This document shows positions 33,056 to 45,085 of a DNA stretch of 64,000 nucleotides, in pieces. Numbering within the stretch: the stretch's first letter is position 1; each line of letters starts with the position of its first letter. The position numbers and the translations under genes were made by a program. Source of the DNA: Salminus brasiliensis. Lineage: Eukaryota; Chordata; Actinopteri; Characiformes; Bryconidae. Under the pieces are notes generated by a model, which made no database searches, had not been told where the DNA came from, and worked only from the letters and a program-made list of their open reading frames with translations. The stretch covers positions 32,095,873 through 32,159,872 of the forward strand of contig NC_132883.1 of NCBI RefSeq assembly GCF_030463535.1. Direction: 5' to 3'.

Positions 33056-33311
33056 AAAGAGTGGGAGAAGAGGGTTGCATTGACAATCCAACACATTTTA
33101 TAAGTGGTCAGAAACTTGTAAATAACTAATGAATGAATAAAGTTACATTAAAACTCTCAATAAGTTTGATGTGTCACATGACCCTCTTCCCAAAAACTAA
33201 AGTTGGATCCAAAATGGCCGAATTCAATGTGCCACAAACAGGAAGTTAATATCACCAACCATTCCCATTTTATTTAGGTGTATCCATATAAATGGCCCAC
33301 CCTGTATATGT

Positions 33312-33645
33312 ATATACATATGAAACCAGAGGTTTACATACACTATATAAAAAGACAAATAGGCATTTACCTCACTGTCTGACATGAATTAAAAATACAC
33401 TTTACCATTTAAGGGCAATTAGGATTACCAAGATAATTTCTATTTGCTACAAGCCAGAATAATGAGAGAGGGAATTTTTAAGGCAATTTTTATTACTCTC
33501 TTCAAAGTCAAAAGTTTAAATACACTAAGATTGCTATGCCTTTAAACAATTTGGGACAGTCGTATGATGATGTCATGTCTTTGAGAGCTTCTGGTTTATT
33601 TGCAACATCTGAGTTAATTAGACACCTGTGTATTTTAAGGTGCTT
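33312..33645. mobile_element. Left terminal IR/DR of a Sleeping-Beauty-type Tc1 element
   Basis: An outer repeat AGAGGTTTACATACACTATA at about 33328 and an inner repeat AAAGTTTAAATACACTAAGA about 180 bp further in follow the IR/DR layout of salmonid-type Tc1 transposons. Downstream words TGCCTTTAAACAATTTGGGA and GATGATGTCATGTCTTTGAG continue the match. No transposase or opposite end was found, so this is a solo terminus. Confidence 0.72.
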
Positions 33646-34149
33646 CTTTGTGTAACATCATGGTTACATAATCTTATCTTGCCAAATGAGCAGATCCTTT
33701 ATTCTGTTTTTGATATTTCCCTTCTTTTACTCAAATTTACTTATATCCCATTGAGTATGATACCGTTTTGGACAAAAGACATTGACTTTGACATACATGT
33801 TTTGCTAACCATTGAAGAATACGTCTTCTAAAAATCTGAATCAGCAGCCAAGGCCAGGAGGGTAGAGGGATGGGATACTCCTTTTATGAAAGTTACTTAT
33901 CTTTCTTAGACTGAACTCTTTATCAGTTTTCTAATGGTTTCTTTTACATTACATTACATTTTGTAGAAGTCTCCTAAGGGGTCCTTTTTCCCCCTCCAGT
34001 GGTCAAAAAGGGATAGTGAGGATGCTGACATTACTTTGTAATCATAATGTCCATGTTCTGTTATTAAACAAATAAACAACTGGTCTCAAGTGATGGACTT
34101 CTAGTGCCACACCAAAATCACAATGAGACTAAGGCCTCTGCTCATACCG

Positions 34150-34800
34150 ATCTCTCCTTCTTAGGTTCTCAATTGAAGTAACTGCTGCAAAATCAAAATT
34201 TTACAAAGAGAAACTGGAAGCTTCTGATCCACACAGACTCTTTACCATTGTCTCCCCAGAAGATTTAGTCAGTTTTTTTGAGCAGAAGGTAAACAAGATC
34301 CACCAATTATTTCCCTCTGTCACCACTCCTCCCACCAGACACTATACTCCTTCTCTTAATTCTCTGTCTTGTTTCTCTCCTTTTCAATTGATGTCCTACA
34401 GCTTCTTATATTTAATAATCAAATTCAGCTGCCTGCTAAACACTATTCTATGCATGCTGTTCCAGACAACTGCTCCAAACCTCTTTCCTTTCATCACTCT
34501 CATCATAAACAACTCACTGTCATCAGGTCATACACCACCTGCCTTCAAAACTGCCAGAGTGATTCCCATCTTAAAGAAACCAACTCTAGACAGCTTGGAC
34601 ATCAACATCTACAGAATAGTGTCTCTTCTTTCTTTCCTCTCAAAAGTATATTAACATTCTATCTACAATTCTCTCTCTCGCACTCTCTCTCTTTCTACAA
34701 AGACTGCTCTCATTGCAGTAACAGAGAAGCTCTATGCTGAATTTATGCTAAACTGTCATTATCCTTGATTCTTCTTGACCGGTCTGCAGCCTTTGAAATG
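34150..34800 (+). mobile_element. LINE fragment, N-terminal RT region
   Basis: Translation gives SFFEQKVNKIHQLFPSVTTP. Further on come NNSLSSGHTPPAFKTARVIP and KKPTLDSLDINIYRIVSLLS, the conserved opening of a fish L2/CR1-group reverse transcriptase (TARVxPLLKKPxLDPxxLxNYRPxS). It continues as KTALIAVTEKLYAEF near 34700. Frames are broken. A fragment of the same kind at 40655-41410 carries the following part of the protein. Confidence 0.75.
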
Positions 34801-35109
34801 GTTTGAAAGACCTCTGGTCCATTCCACCAGTCTTGGAATCGCCAGCTCCACATGTTTATATCCTTTTGTATATATACAACTACGGTTGGTGCAGCATACT
34901 GTACAACAGCAACTCTAGCATGAAGGCTGCTGCTTTCTGTTACACGATCATCTCTATGATGAAGTCCCACAGAAACCCATCGATTTTGAGCTGCGTTCCA
35001 AAGCCTATGCTGCAACCGAGGCAGAGCGGATCCTCAATAGGCCTGTCATATTATAGGACTTTTTCATGTAGCTGTTTTTTTCCCCAGACATGGGGAGCTT
35101 GTGAGATAT

Positions 35110-37120
35110 GGTAAGAACAGACGTTTAGGTGGGTGTTTTCAACCATAGACGTAGGTTTTCAAGTCTGTAATAAGAGGTCTTGGACCGTATGGACTGAATT
35201 AATTTATCAGGAGACAGCTGTAAAGAAACAAACATAGATAGTAAACAGCTGTGGCCATCTGCTCCACCGGCGTTAGCCAGCACTAGTCTAGATCACTTTA
35301 GCTAAATTAAAGCTGAGGTTAGCCAACCTTAGCTGAAGCTCAGTTCTTACCTGTAACCGGGAAAAAATGAGCCAGTTCAATATTTACTGTCGTTTTACTC
35401 CGGCTCTGGTCATTGAGATTTTTAGGTTGTGTAGCTAACATCTAGCTAATGATTCACGTCCAGAACGCTTGCTCGCTTTCATGGCTGCAGCACGCTGTGT
35501 TCCATTGCTATTGTGTTCTGTACCTCACAACCCAGTTTGTGTGTGAATATGACTGGGGAGTGGGGCAATGGACAGGATAAGAAACTAGAGCACAACCACA
35601 TTCCTGTGCCACACCTGACAATTCAATGACGAAAATACAGGCTGAAGCACTGCTGTCAGAAAATGCTAGTGCTTAAACTTGTGTTTTTTAAATATCTGAT
35701 GACACATCCTAATAATTTTAAGAGTTAGTACAGATGCACCAGTTATGCACCAACATTGCTTTAAAAGTGATGAGGGGAAAGAGCACGCACTCAGCATGGC
35801 AGCATTAATGGCTAATGACTAATTCAATACAAATATCCTTTAATCCTTTAATATCTTGTTGTTCACTATTTTTGTACACCTTGTTCAGTTAAAAAAATTC
35901 TCCCTCCACATAATAGAATAAAAGAAGTTATTAATTAAGTATCACCTTCTTTATAACTGACATTTTGTCATACATTGTTTATAAGATGATTGTCTCCACA
36001 AACAAGTTGCCTGTCTTGCAGTTGAAACTGCATTCTTAAGGCTGTTTTCTCTTAGCCATTAAACAGACCTCATCAGCAGCCAGGTCTGCATCCAATTGAT
36101 AAGTGCTAGCCTGACCCAGGCCAGCAAATTTAGCTGGAGCACAGCATCTTTTTGCTAAAAAGCTAAAAGCTCAGCAGCCAAGCTTTAAATCTTGCCAAAG
36201 CAATGCAGAACTCCCCTGACTAAACTGCTGATGAAGGTAAAACAGATCTATAGGTTTGTCCTGTCTAATATGCTGTCTAATAAGCTATCTAATATAAATA
36301 TTAAATATGAATATTGAAATTCAATCAGCAATAATTTTAAGGTCTGTCCTTTTATGAAATTAAACTCATCTTACACCTGTATACAGTATACAATTTCTGT
36401 GTTCAGTATTAATGATTAACTTTCCAGTTGCCTGTTATACATTAAATACTGAACTGTCACATTCAAGTCGCTAAAATTATTAAAATTCTTGAGTATTGAA
36501 ATGTAGAATGATATACTGTTTAAAGATAATATGACAAAATAATCCAACACATAAATTTTTTTTTAAATAAGGCAAATTAATCCTTAACACATTTCTAAAT
36601 CTTAATGTCTGCCCCTAGCACAAAAGCCTGCAGAGTCTAAATTAGCTTTCCTTTACAGCAGTCTGATTAGCTTGTGTATATGTGAGTATGTGGCTATTCA
36701 TCACTCTCTGTCACTGAAGCAATCAGATGAATAATGGCACCCTGGAGCCAGGCTGAAGTGATGCAATGCAGTGGTGCACTGACATGCGTCACTGATGGGC
36801 CCACCTCCTCTCATCTTTATGCACTGCTGCATCTTGAGAGCAGAGAGTCACTTCAAAAAGAATGTAAAAGGAATATGAAAATATTAAGCAAAATGTATTT
36901 GGTTATCATACAATAATTGAACAAACTTTAAATTCCAGGGGAGTTATAAGTGTTAGTGTTAAATCTAAACATTGTAATATATATGCATACTATCTTGACA
37001 CATACACAGTACACTAAATAGACTATATGAAAAATACTGGGACATCACCACACGGTGGCATCCTATTACAGTACCACGCTGAATTCAGTGAGCTCTTTAG
37101 AATGAACCATTCTTTCACAT
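35110..37120. other. Intergenic stretch without recognised features
   Basis: No coding frame of note. There are short A/T-rich tracts and simple direct words such as the TAGCTAA-rich area near 35270-35340. Nothing supportable was found. Confidence 0.55.
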
Positions 37121-37124
37121 TCTG

Positions 37125-37372
37125 ATTTTACTAAAATCACCCAACACCAAACGAGTCAATGGCAAAATAAGCGGTTTGGCATTGGCAGAAAGGTTTTGGC
37201 ACATTTTCATGGGCACAATCCACATACTCAGCTGTGCTGCTCATCCCACAAATGTTCCTTACAAATCTGGCGCTATTTAAAAGGGAACTTAACAGGCTTT
37301 CCAATGGTATAAGATTTATTGCCAAGAAGCATTGTTAATAAAAAGATACACATTTTCTTACTTTTGTGCTAA
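37125..37372 (-). mobile_element. Half copy of the AAAAAGTAAGGA-type Tc1 family
   Basis: Shares TGTTCCTTACAAATCTGGCG, AACAGGCTTTCCAATGGTAT and TTGCCAAGAAGCATTGTTA with the third Tc1-like element of dock5 intron 12 and with the MITE at 55558-55917. Only one terminal arm and a little interior are present. Confidence 0.75.
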
Positions 37373-38038
37373 GTTTAGTTTACTATTATGCCAAGCATAG
37401 AGTTAAGACTGTGGTTGGAAATTGATAGAAATAGATACACTTATCATAGACATGAATGTCATGGCAGTATTGGGCTTTCAATTATTTCTTTGAACTGTTC
37501 TGTGGTAGAATAAGTGTACTACATATATCTTTAATAGGATGTAACATGCATCTCTGTGCGGGTTTTAATAAAAATACTGATTTTAAATTTGGAAAATTCC
37601 ATAGATTACTTTATATAGTGGATCCTATTTAAGGTATTGTTATTAAATCCCCTGTGCAGCCCATGACATGCTTTGTCTTAGAATTATTTAAAAACAAACT
37701 TCTTTTCAGTTCAATGAAGGTGAAAACATTTGTCCTTCTTGTCTCTCTTATTATATACAGGAATAAGGCAGCATGACAACTTTCAACTTGATTGGCCCTA
37801 TGGACACAAAAAGAGTGCCTCTCTATTGACATTAACGTGCCAAAGTTGACATGCCTAAGAATGTCGTCAGTAATAGTTCTTTGAAGTTTCAGCAAAATTG
37901 GACAAAACATTCATGAGTTAGAACTGTTTAAGTAAATTGTCTGCCTAATCAATTTACATAGGATGGCAATTTTATATAGAATGTTCAATGTTTGTGATCA
38001 TTATTAATCTTTAGTCTCCTGCAAAAAGTTTGACACCA

Positions 38039-39770
38039 TGTCAGGCCTGCGTTGTATGGTTCTACCCTGGGGCGATCCCATGACTTCGCCCCCATGCCCA
38101 AATAAAGAACCGGGGATTCCGGAAGTTTCTTGTTAAGCCGAAGAACACCTGGCACTGGGGCTTCATAAGCCGAGGCGTTTCAGTCTCTCGTTGCAGTGAA
38201 TTAGCTCTGTTACAACATCTGTACCACACCGTTCTAAAGTCTGCTTAAAGTAGAAGTACAGTGATCTAGATATTTCATGTCTTACGTTCGCCTAGACTAA
38301 GTTGTCAAGTTCTGTTTGTTGGTTTTCATGCTATGACCCTTAGATTGCTGTACTTACATTGTTTTTTCCTGTGTTCTCACTGCCATGCCTGACCCGGCAT
38401 GACTAATCACGGCCCAAACCCAAACAGTTGGGATGGATGCCCTGAACCAGGCTGTGCGCACCCATGGCCAGTTCTTGGGGCAGCAGCAGCAAACACTTCA
38501 AAGCGTATCAGATACTGTTGGCCACCTGGAACAGCAACAGGCGGGCCAGCAGCATCAGGTGGCCCAACTAGTGGGTGGCCTCCATTTCCGGCTTGACTGC
38601 AGACTTCGCCCCCGAAGACTGTAGGCTCAAGTCCGAGTAGAGCGTGCAAAGTTACTCTCCCTGTGCTGTGGTGTGTGTCCCAACTGTGGACTTGGTTGCA
38701 AGTTCGATCACGTTCCCTGTCACAGTGTCTACTCAGAACCAGTCACGTGTCGTTACAGCCCTGCTGAACTGCTGAGCGGAGGGTAGTTTCATCAGTACAG
38801 AACTGGTGGAGCAGCTGGTGATCACCACCCGTCTGCTGTTTTGACTCCTCTGGTTCACTTTCTTCGGCCCATGGGGCCTTGGCCCATCACACACGTCACG
38901 GATCCAGTTCAGCTCACGACAAGCTGGCTTCACTCCGAGGAGGGGGTCTTCTTGGTTCTTTTAGTCACCGACCACACAGTCATCCTCTGTGTTCCCTAGC
39001 TTGCCAAGCATAACCCCCATATATCCTGGCCCGACAGGGAGATAGTATCTAGTTCCCCTATTGTTTATCTCATTGTTTAGGTTCTGGTGGCACTTCTTGG
39101 TGGCATTTTGGACAACATTTTGGTGTACTTGGCTGATCTGCCCACTGAAGTACAGCACGTCCGACAAGTCCTGACCACCCTCAGGGCTAACCAGCTGTAT
39201 GCCAAGTTGGAGAAGTGCGCTTTCTATTTAATGCAGGTCAGTTTCCTTGGGTACATTATTAGTAAGGAAGGGGTACAAATGGATCAGGCCAAGGTCCAGG
39301 CCATACTAGATTGGCCCACTCCTTCCACTGTAAAAGGAGGTGAAGAGGTTCAAGAGTTTTGCTAACTTCTACAGACGATTTATCAGGGACTTCAGCACAC
39401 TAGCAGCGCCCATTACCTCCCTCCTAAAAGGGGCACCCAAGAAAATTACATGGACCCCACAGGCAGAGGGGTCCTTCCAAGCGCTCAAACATGCGTTCAT
39501 GTCAGCGCTGCTGTTAAAACACCCGGACCCCCTACGGGCGTTTATAGTGGAGATGGATGCCTCCAGTACCAGGGTAGGTGCTGTTCTCTCCCAACGACAC
39601 AGAAGGGAACACAGGCTCCACCCCGTGGAATTTTACTCTAAGAAATGAACAGTGGCCAGGCGTAACTAGCATTGAGGGTGTGGCAACATTGGCTCGAGGG
39701 CGCTGCTCACCCCTTCTTGGTGGTCACAAACCACAAAAACCTTGTCAGTTAAGTTAGTGAAAAACATGCT
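38039..39770 (+). mobile_element. Ty3/Gypsy LTR retrotransposon remnant
   Basis: A TGTCAGGCC-type LTR start at 38039 and an AATAAAG signal near 38100 suggest a degraded 5' LTR. A gag start follows (MDALNQAVRTHGQFLGQQQQ at 38433), then a protease remnant (AEGSFISTELVEQLV near 38770; LAKHNPHISWPDREIV near 39000), then reverse transcriptase and RNase H. Large parts are deleted between gag and protease and between protease and RT, and no 3' LTR was found. Confidence 0.8.
39069..39648 (+). pseudogene. Gypsy reverse transcriptase/RNase H fragment
   Basis: RT block: LADLPTEVQHVRQVLTTLRA, then YAKLEKCAFYLMQVSFLGYI. After a one-frame shift near 39340 it continues [20 protein letters not shown], then the RNase H block [20 protein letters not shown]. 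The expected YLDD catalytic motif reads ILDN, so the second catalytic Asp is lost. Dead copy. Confidence 0.85.
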
Positions 39771-40150
39771 CAACTAGGTCAGGTGACTTAGCCATTTAAG
39801 AACATTAAATTTCTTTGACATAAGATGCTCTTGGGTTGCTTTTGTTGTATGTTTAGGGTCATTTCTTATACCTGTACTGTGCCATTCTATCAGTTTTGCA
39901 GTATATGAGCAGAAAGTATAGCTCTATATACATTTAAATTCATTGTTCTAGTTGGTGTGGTGCAACAGATAACACTACCTGCCAGTGAGCTATTACACCC
40001 TGTGCCAGGGTGCTGTATTGCTGTAATGCTGTATTATATGAAACTGAGGTTGTACAAAAGTATTTGATGCAAGGGTGCCAATACTTGTGTCACTGGTGGA
40101 AAAAAAATCTTGAGAGACTTGAGTTTTCTCAGAATAAATTCATTTCAACT
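39770..40150. mobile_element. Decayed DNA-transposon-like sequence
   Basis: Contains AGCCATTTAAGAACATTAAA, CTCTTGGGTTGCTTTTGTTG and ATCAGTTTTGCAGTATATGA, phrases I associate with repeated Tc1-type elements of fish read in reverse. It also contains AGGGTGCCAATACTTGTGTC, resembling a Tc1 3' UTR. No frame survives. Confidence 0.4.
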
Positions 40151-40654
40151 GAAGATGGGATTTTGTTTTTTTTCATAGTGAGATTAGCTAATTCACCAAA
40201 AGATGAGGCTCTTATTATACATTTGATTTATTTTTATATGTATATAATTGTGAAGGGGATTGAAGGATCTAAAAATAATCTCTAAAATCTGGAAAGAGGA
40301 AAAGAATGGAGGCAACAAGAACAGAGGGGTTTAGATGACTACTTAAAGGATTAGGAGAACTACTACTACAAGTGAATCAATGTGTTCACATGTGAATAAA
40401 AGAGAAACTGGTCTATTTTTGTACTCCTGCATTAACAGGTTAAAGGTGATGGGAGAGCTTTTATTTCATTAAGGTGTGGGAATTAGCCTATGAAAATTAC
40501 AGGTATTCTGTTTCTGCTTCTTTCACTTTCAGTTATCTCTTGACTTCCCGACTGTAAGAGGAGCCCAGAGGCAAGAAATGCTTTAATGGGTTTGGTCACA
40601 ATCCCATTTGACCCTCTTTCCTCTCAAAGTGTTCTGTTCGGTCTCTCTTTCCCA

Positions 40655-41410
40655 CTCAGAACAATCTACAGGACCCTAACCAGTCTGGCTTCAAAGCAGC
40701 ACACTCTACTGAAACCTCTTCGCAGCTTTTGACACAGTGGACAACTAGATCTATCCTTGCCAGCCTTGAAATGACCAACTCTGCTTGGCGATGGTTTGCG
40801 TCGTACCTGGAGGGACGCTCATACCAGCTAAAATGAAAGGGGGACACGTCCGCTCCTTTCACGTCCTCCACTGGCATTCCACAAGGTTCGGTGCTTGGTC
40901 CTCTTCTTTTCTTGCTCTACACTGGCTCTCTTGGTAAAATAATATCCTCCCATTGATGCTGATGACACACAACCCATCCTTTCTTTCCCACATGCTGACA
41001 CACAGGTTTCTACCCGCATCTCAGCATGTCTCGCAGATGTATCTTCTTGGATGGCAGTTCACCACCTCAAACTCCCCTCCAGCAAGACAGAGCTGCTGTA
41101 CATCCCAGGAACTGCTGGACTTCACAATGATCTTGCCATCTCCTTTGAGAACTCACTGGTCACTCCATCTAAAGAAGCTCAAAGTCTTGATGTAGCCATG
41201 GATGATAACTTATCACTCTCAAGTCATGTTGCAAAACTTGGACATGCAGATTACCCTTACTCTCTAGAGAGGCCACCCAGATGCTTAAATTTTTAGTTTT
41301 TATTTAAAAAATAGCCTTTATTTTAAACTAGCTAAGATTTTTCTTGAGTAAACAGTGGAGCACTTTTGTAAGTCCCTCTGGATAAGAGTCTGCTAAATGC
41401 CATAAATGAC
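40655..41410 (+). mobile_element. LINE RT fragment with 3' tail
   Basis: Translation gives DPNQSGFKAAHSTET, then WRWFASYLEGRSYQLK, then [20 protein letters not shown] (RT motif B region). It continues with HHLKLPSSKTELLYIPGTAG and AISFENSLVTPSKEAQSLDV. Several stops and shifts remain. The 3' end is GTAAGTCCCTCTGGATAAGA followed by GTCTGCTAAATGCC, the standard tail of this fish LINE family. Confidence 0.8.
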
Positions 41411-41604
41411 TCTTTTCCACTGTTAACAAATGGCCTTCCATTCAAGCAGTCCCATGTGCTACTGAAAAAATTTACTGCTTTTCTCGTTTAAGACAAAACT
41501 ATGTCTACCTAGCTCTATTATGATTTCAGTATAATACCCTCTTCTGACTACTCTGCCTCTCTCCAAAGCCTAGTTATTATTTTAGTTTGTCTTGGTTAAT
41601 AATT

Positions 41605-41700
41605 GTCAAAAAGGCTTTTATGGTCATTTCAGCTCTGTACAAGTACACAGTGAAATGAAATTACGAAATGAAATTACATTTTTTCCAGAACAAGGGTGCA
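41605..41700 (-). mobile_element. L2 3'-end fragment
   Basis: The reverse complement matches the tail of the left-edge L2 copy: on the plus strand CTTTTATGGTCATTTCAGCT and GTACACAGTGAAATGAAATT. This is a short truncated insertion. Confidence 0.65.
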
Positions 41701-42420
41701 ACATGGTGTCATGACTGGCTAGTTCGTGATTAGGCAGGATGACCACTCGCAGGGATGGTACGATGCAAGAGTATTTATTGAACACAAAAGGGGATAACAC
41801 ATTAGAGAAAAGCAGCAAAGTACAGGGCCAAAAGAAACAACCAAACACAAACGTGACAAATGTTTTTGCACACCTGAGGTTGGTGGAACTCTGGGAGCTA
41901 GGCTACCTAGGGTAGAAATAACGTGGAGGGATTACAAAACCAACAGGCAGTGCCTGGGAGGGGAAAATGAGAAACTAGGATGGTGCTCGTCAGGCGCTAG
42001 CGAAACTAAAGGACGTAGACTAGGAAGCTGAGAGATCAGCTACAGAACCAAACGGCAGAACGCTGAACAGACCTGATACCGGCTCGCTCCAGAACCGTGA
42101 CCTTAAACCTCAAGGAAGCCTCTCAGACGAACTCAAAGGTTTATCGAACCTAGAACTAAATCACCAACACACTAGATTCCCTACGTGTGTTGGCTACTGT
42201 GTATACCTCCATCAGAACGTATATTGAATTCTCGGCGAGGGGTAGCTAGCGCTAGCCCCTTGATCACCACCACCTCAGGTGTAACGTGTTAACCAAGACA
42301 AAGAACCTAAATCGAACACACATGACGATAACCAGAACGTGAAGTGGAACATGAATGTCAAAATAAGAGTCTTTGACACTTGACATGACGTGAACGTCAA
42401 ACTAAAAGTCTGTGACGTTG
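41701..42420. other. Unclassified ~0.7 kb insert between LINE pieces
   Basis: It starts near TGTCATGACTGGCTAG and ends near AAAGTCTGTGACG, with moderately GC-rich, non-coding sequence unlike its neighbours. It may be a solo LTR or a non-autonomous element, but I could not show terminal repeats or a target duplication. Confidence 0.35.
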
Positions 42421-43160
42421 GCTTTCAGTTAAATTCCGTATTGATTATACAATTCTGCTATTAACATACAAAGCTCTACATGGTTGCGCTCCTGAGTACC
42501 TGCAAGATCAGGTTTTGTGGACAGTGGAGCAGATGCATGCCTGTGTTAGGTTCACCCCCTGGCTATGTTACCTACAGGCTCTCTCCTTTTAATTAAGCTA
42601 TTATAGTCAAATCTGACGTAGTCGTCGGCTACATGTTCAACATTCACTGTATTCTATAAATCCAAAAAGAACTACTTCTAATCTAATCCCTTTTACCGTC
42701 TCTGAGTTCATGACTGCCCATTTACCTGGTTTGACCAATGGAAGACAATTAGGCTCCCCTTCACCTGTATCAGACCTGCTGCCCACCCTCCTGCCACTGC
42801 TATTTGACCAACGAGTGGACTAAATATGTGGACTTAAATATTTGCTACAGTCATTACTATTACCACCATTAACCATCATTACTTTATTATTTTTACTCCA
42901 CTTATTATCTCTACTATGATTATATTAGTCACATTATATTATGATTATATCAGAACATCTGAGCAAAAACAGTCTTGGTGGTACAGTGACTTTTTAATAA
43001 ATACAAGTAGTTTTGACCAGAGGAGTATGGGTCCCCCTTGTGAGTCTTTGTTCCTCTCAAAATTTCTTCCTCCAGCTCTAAGGGCTTGCTTGCTATTACT
43101 GATTCCTGAAAAGCTGCTTTGTAAAAACGGCAGTTGTAAAAAGACACTGACATATAGGCA
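42420..43160 (+). mobile_element. LINE 3'-terminal fragment
   Basis: The C-terminal protein remnant reads YTILLLTYKALHGCAPEYLQ and then FMTAHLPGLTNGRQLGS. The 3' UTR has GAGTATGGGTCCCCCTTGTG, CTCTCAAAATTTCTTCCTCC and AAGCTGCTTTGTAAAAACGG, a tail found reversed at 6699-6870. Confidence 0.7.
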
Positions 43161-43269
43161 CAGGAACTTGGAGAGTCAAATTCCACAGCAGAACCAGTCA
43201 GAATCTCTATTTCAGAGGGGCAACAGAGGCAGGATCTGACAGAGGAAGAAGCTGTGAGTGTAAAGAACC

Positions 43270-44985
43270 TTTTAAACCTTAAAACAGAATACATTTTATA
43301 CCCTCCCAACCCTGATTACTGCACCAGAGATTTAGCCTGTGTTTCACTGTATTTTTGTTCTGTTTATTAACCTACATGCTGAGGTGAGTCAAATGCTCAT
43401 CGACTACAAGCTGCAGTAAAGCACAAGCATGCAGTGTCCTCACTGTGCCAAGACTGGCTATTAAATTAGATATTGCCCTGCACTGTGTGACTTTACTATG
43501 GGTTTAGCCAAGCGCCTCTCTCTGCTGCAGAGGCTGGCAGAAGGCTGTGTTTTAAGACAATTCTGCAGGCCTCAATTTACATCAGGGTTGGGGGGAGCAG
43601 TGAGTCTGCAGAAAAAAAACTGAGATGTCAGCCAGGACTTCAGCCCAAAAGGCAAAATGCTGACATATGAGAGAAGATGCTGACATGCTGAAGTAGCCAT
43701 GTTATGTTAATATATGTTCTTGCCCAACACTTGCCCAACAGTAAAGCAAATTCCATCTTACTTGTCCTTTTCATCTTAGATATAAACGGTATAACATTAC
43801 TTTATCAAGCAGTATATCTTCACAAGTAGCGAGTCAACTATGGTCAGCATGCAGTGCAATGGTAAAGCATTATTACATTAAGAACCACACAATGATTTTA
43901 ACAACTTGTCCTATCAGCCTACAATTCAGCTGTAGACATGTGTATACAATGCTGTGTAAGCAATATGTGTACAGCTCATAGTCTATTTCTACACTGCAGC
44001 AGATAATAAAATATGACATTTTATGGTAAAACATGAAGACAATCAAAAACAAAACCTTATGTGGGAATGTAAACCAGCAATGTCAAAGTCTCAGCTTATG
44101 ATAATTCATGGTCACTGTAAGCACATACATTTTTATACTGACCAAAGGTTCTCTGCATGTTCTAGAGAGGGTGTGGCTAAAAAAAAAACTGTAAATAATG
44201 GAGGATGGTTTAAGTGGATTGAACTCCAACCACATTATGTCCATATAAAAGTGATTTTATAATGGTAAGTGTTATTTCTTAAGAACATCTCAAGTACCTC
44301 CTTTAAATTTAGCTGTAACATGGCAGAATCCCAAATATCAAAAATGTTATATATAAAAAAGTTGCCTATTTATTTGTATATTCCTATTTCACTCAGGAGC
44401 ATCTAAACCTTACACTAAACAAAAACCTCACAGAATTAAAGTTTTGCATCGTACATTGTACATTGTATCGTTATCTAGCCAATAAACGTCATGCTCATAA
44501 ATAAATGCTCTATAGGACAGTGAGTCTCAGAGGTTTTATTGTGTTTAGCCAATATTGACATATCAGAAATGTTTATGATATTTAAGACGTTCTCCCTGAA
44601 TTGATGAATACTGCAGTAATCTTTTTTTGCAGAACAGAAACGCAAACATTTTGCATGGCAGAAATAAAAACAACCAACAGGAAAATATGTTTTAAAACTG
44701 TTTTCAGAAACACACAACAGTGAAAGGTTTTTTTAATCTTACTGGTTTATGTGTATGTATACAGACTACACTATATATTTTTGCACTATAGGTATGACAT
44801 TGGCCATACTATGGTCTATATCTAAAATGGTCCTGTACTTGTATATGCAAACTCAAAAATGTTATGGTATGCATGCAGTGTGTGATTACAATTAGATGTC
44901 TGGGTTCTGGCTATTTCTCGACTTCCCTCAATCAAATCGATATTCTGTAGGAAGGGGAGTGGCGCAGGTTGCTCTTGTATCGTTA
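43270..44985. other. nefm upstream intergenic region
   Basis: Mostly AT-rich, with no gene or transposon I can name. It is the immediate 5' flank of nefm and could hold neuronal control elements. I found no specific motif to support that. Confidence 0.5.
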
Positions 44986-45001
44986 ACAAAGTATGCCTGC
45001 G

Positions 45002-45009
45002 TATAAATA
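45002..45009 (+). promoter_or_regulatory. TATA box of nefm
   Basis: TATAAATA lies 84 bp before the proposed start codon at 45086. A transcription start about 25-30 bp downstream (around 45030-45040) would give a 5' UTR of about 50 bp. It also means the in-frame ATG at 44993 lies upstream of the mRNA and is not used. A GGGGAGTGG box sits about 45 bp upstream. Confidence 0.75.
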
Positions 45010-45085
45010 CAACCAAGTCGCCCGCACCACTCCCTCAGCATTCAGCAGAGCCGCAAAGGACACCCTCACATTCTACACAGTGGAC

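Larger units (their letters stand above)
31495..33304 (+). mobile_element. Mariner-like element with complete ends and TA target duplication
   Basis: The element begins CAGGGTGGGCCATTTATATG and ends with the reverse complement. TA directly flanks both sides (31493-31494 and 33305-33306). The terminal inverted repeats are unusually long, roughly 200-250 bp, sharing GATACACCTAAATAAAATGG and GAAGAGGGTCATGTGACACA. The single transposase gene lies inside in plus orientation. A tRNA-derived SINE of about 283 bp is inserted within that gene. Without the SINE the element would be about 1.5 kb. Confidence 0.9.

Noticed and set aside
35110..37120. Conserved enhancer for nefm
   Set aside because: No motif or comparison available to support it; left as unannotated sequence.
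44993..45085. Upstream N-terminal extension of nefm
   Set aside because: The in-frame ATG precedes the TATA box and the extension does not resemble neurofilament heads.
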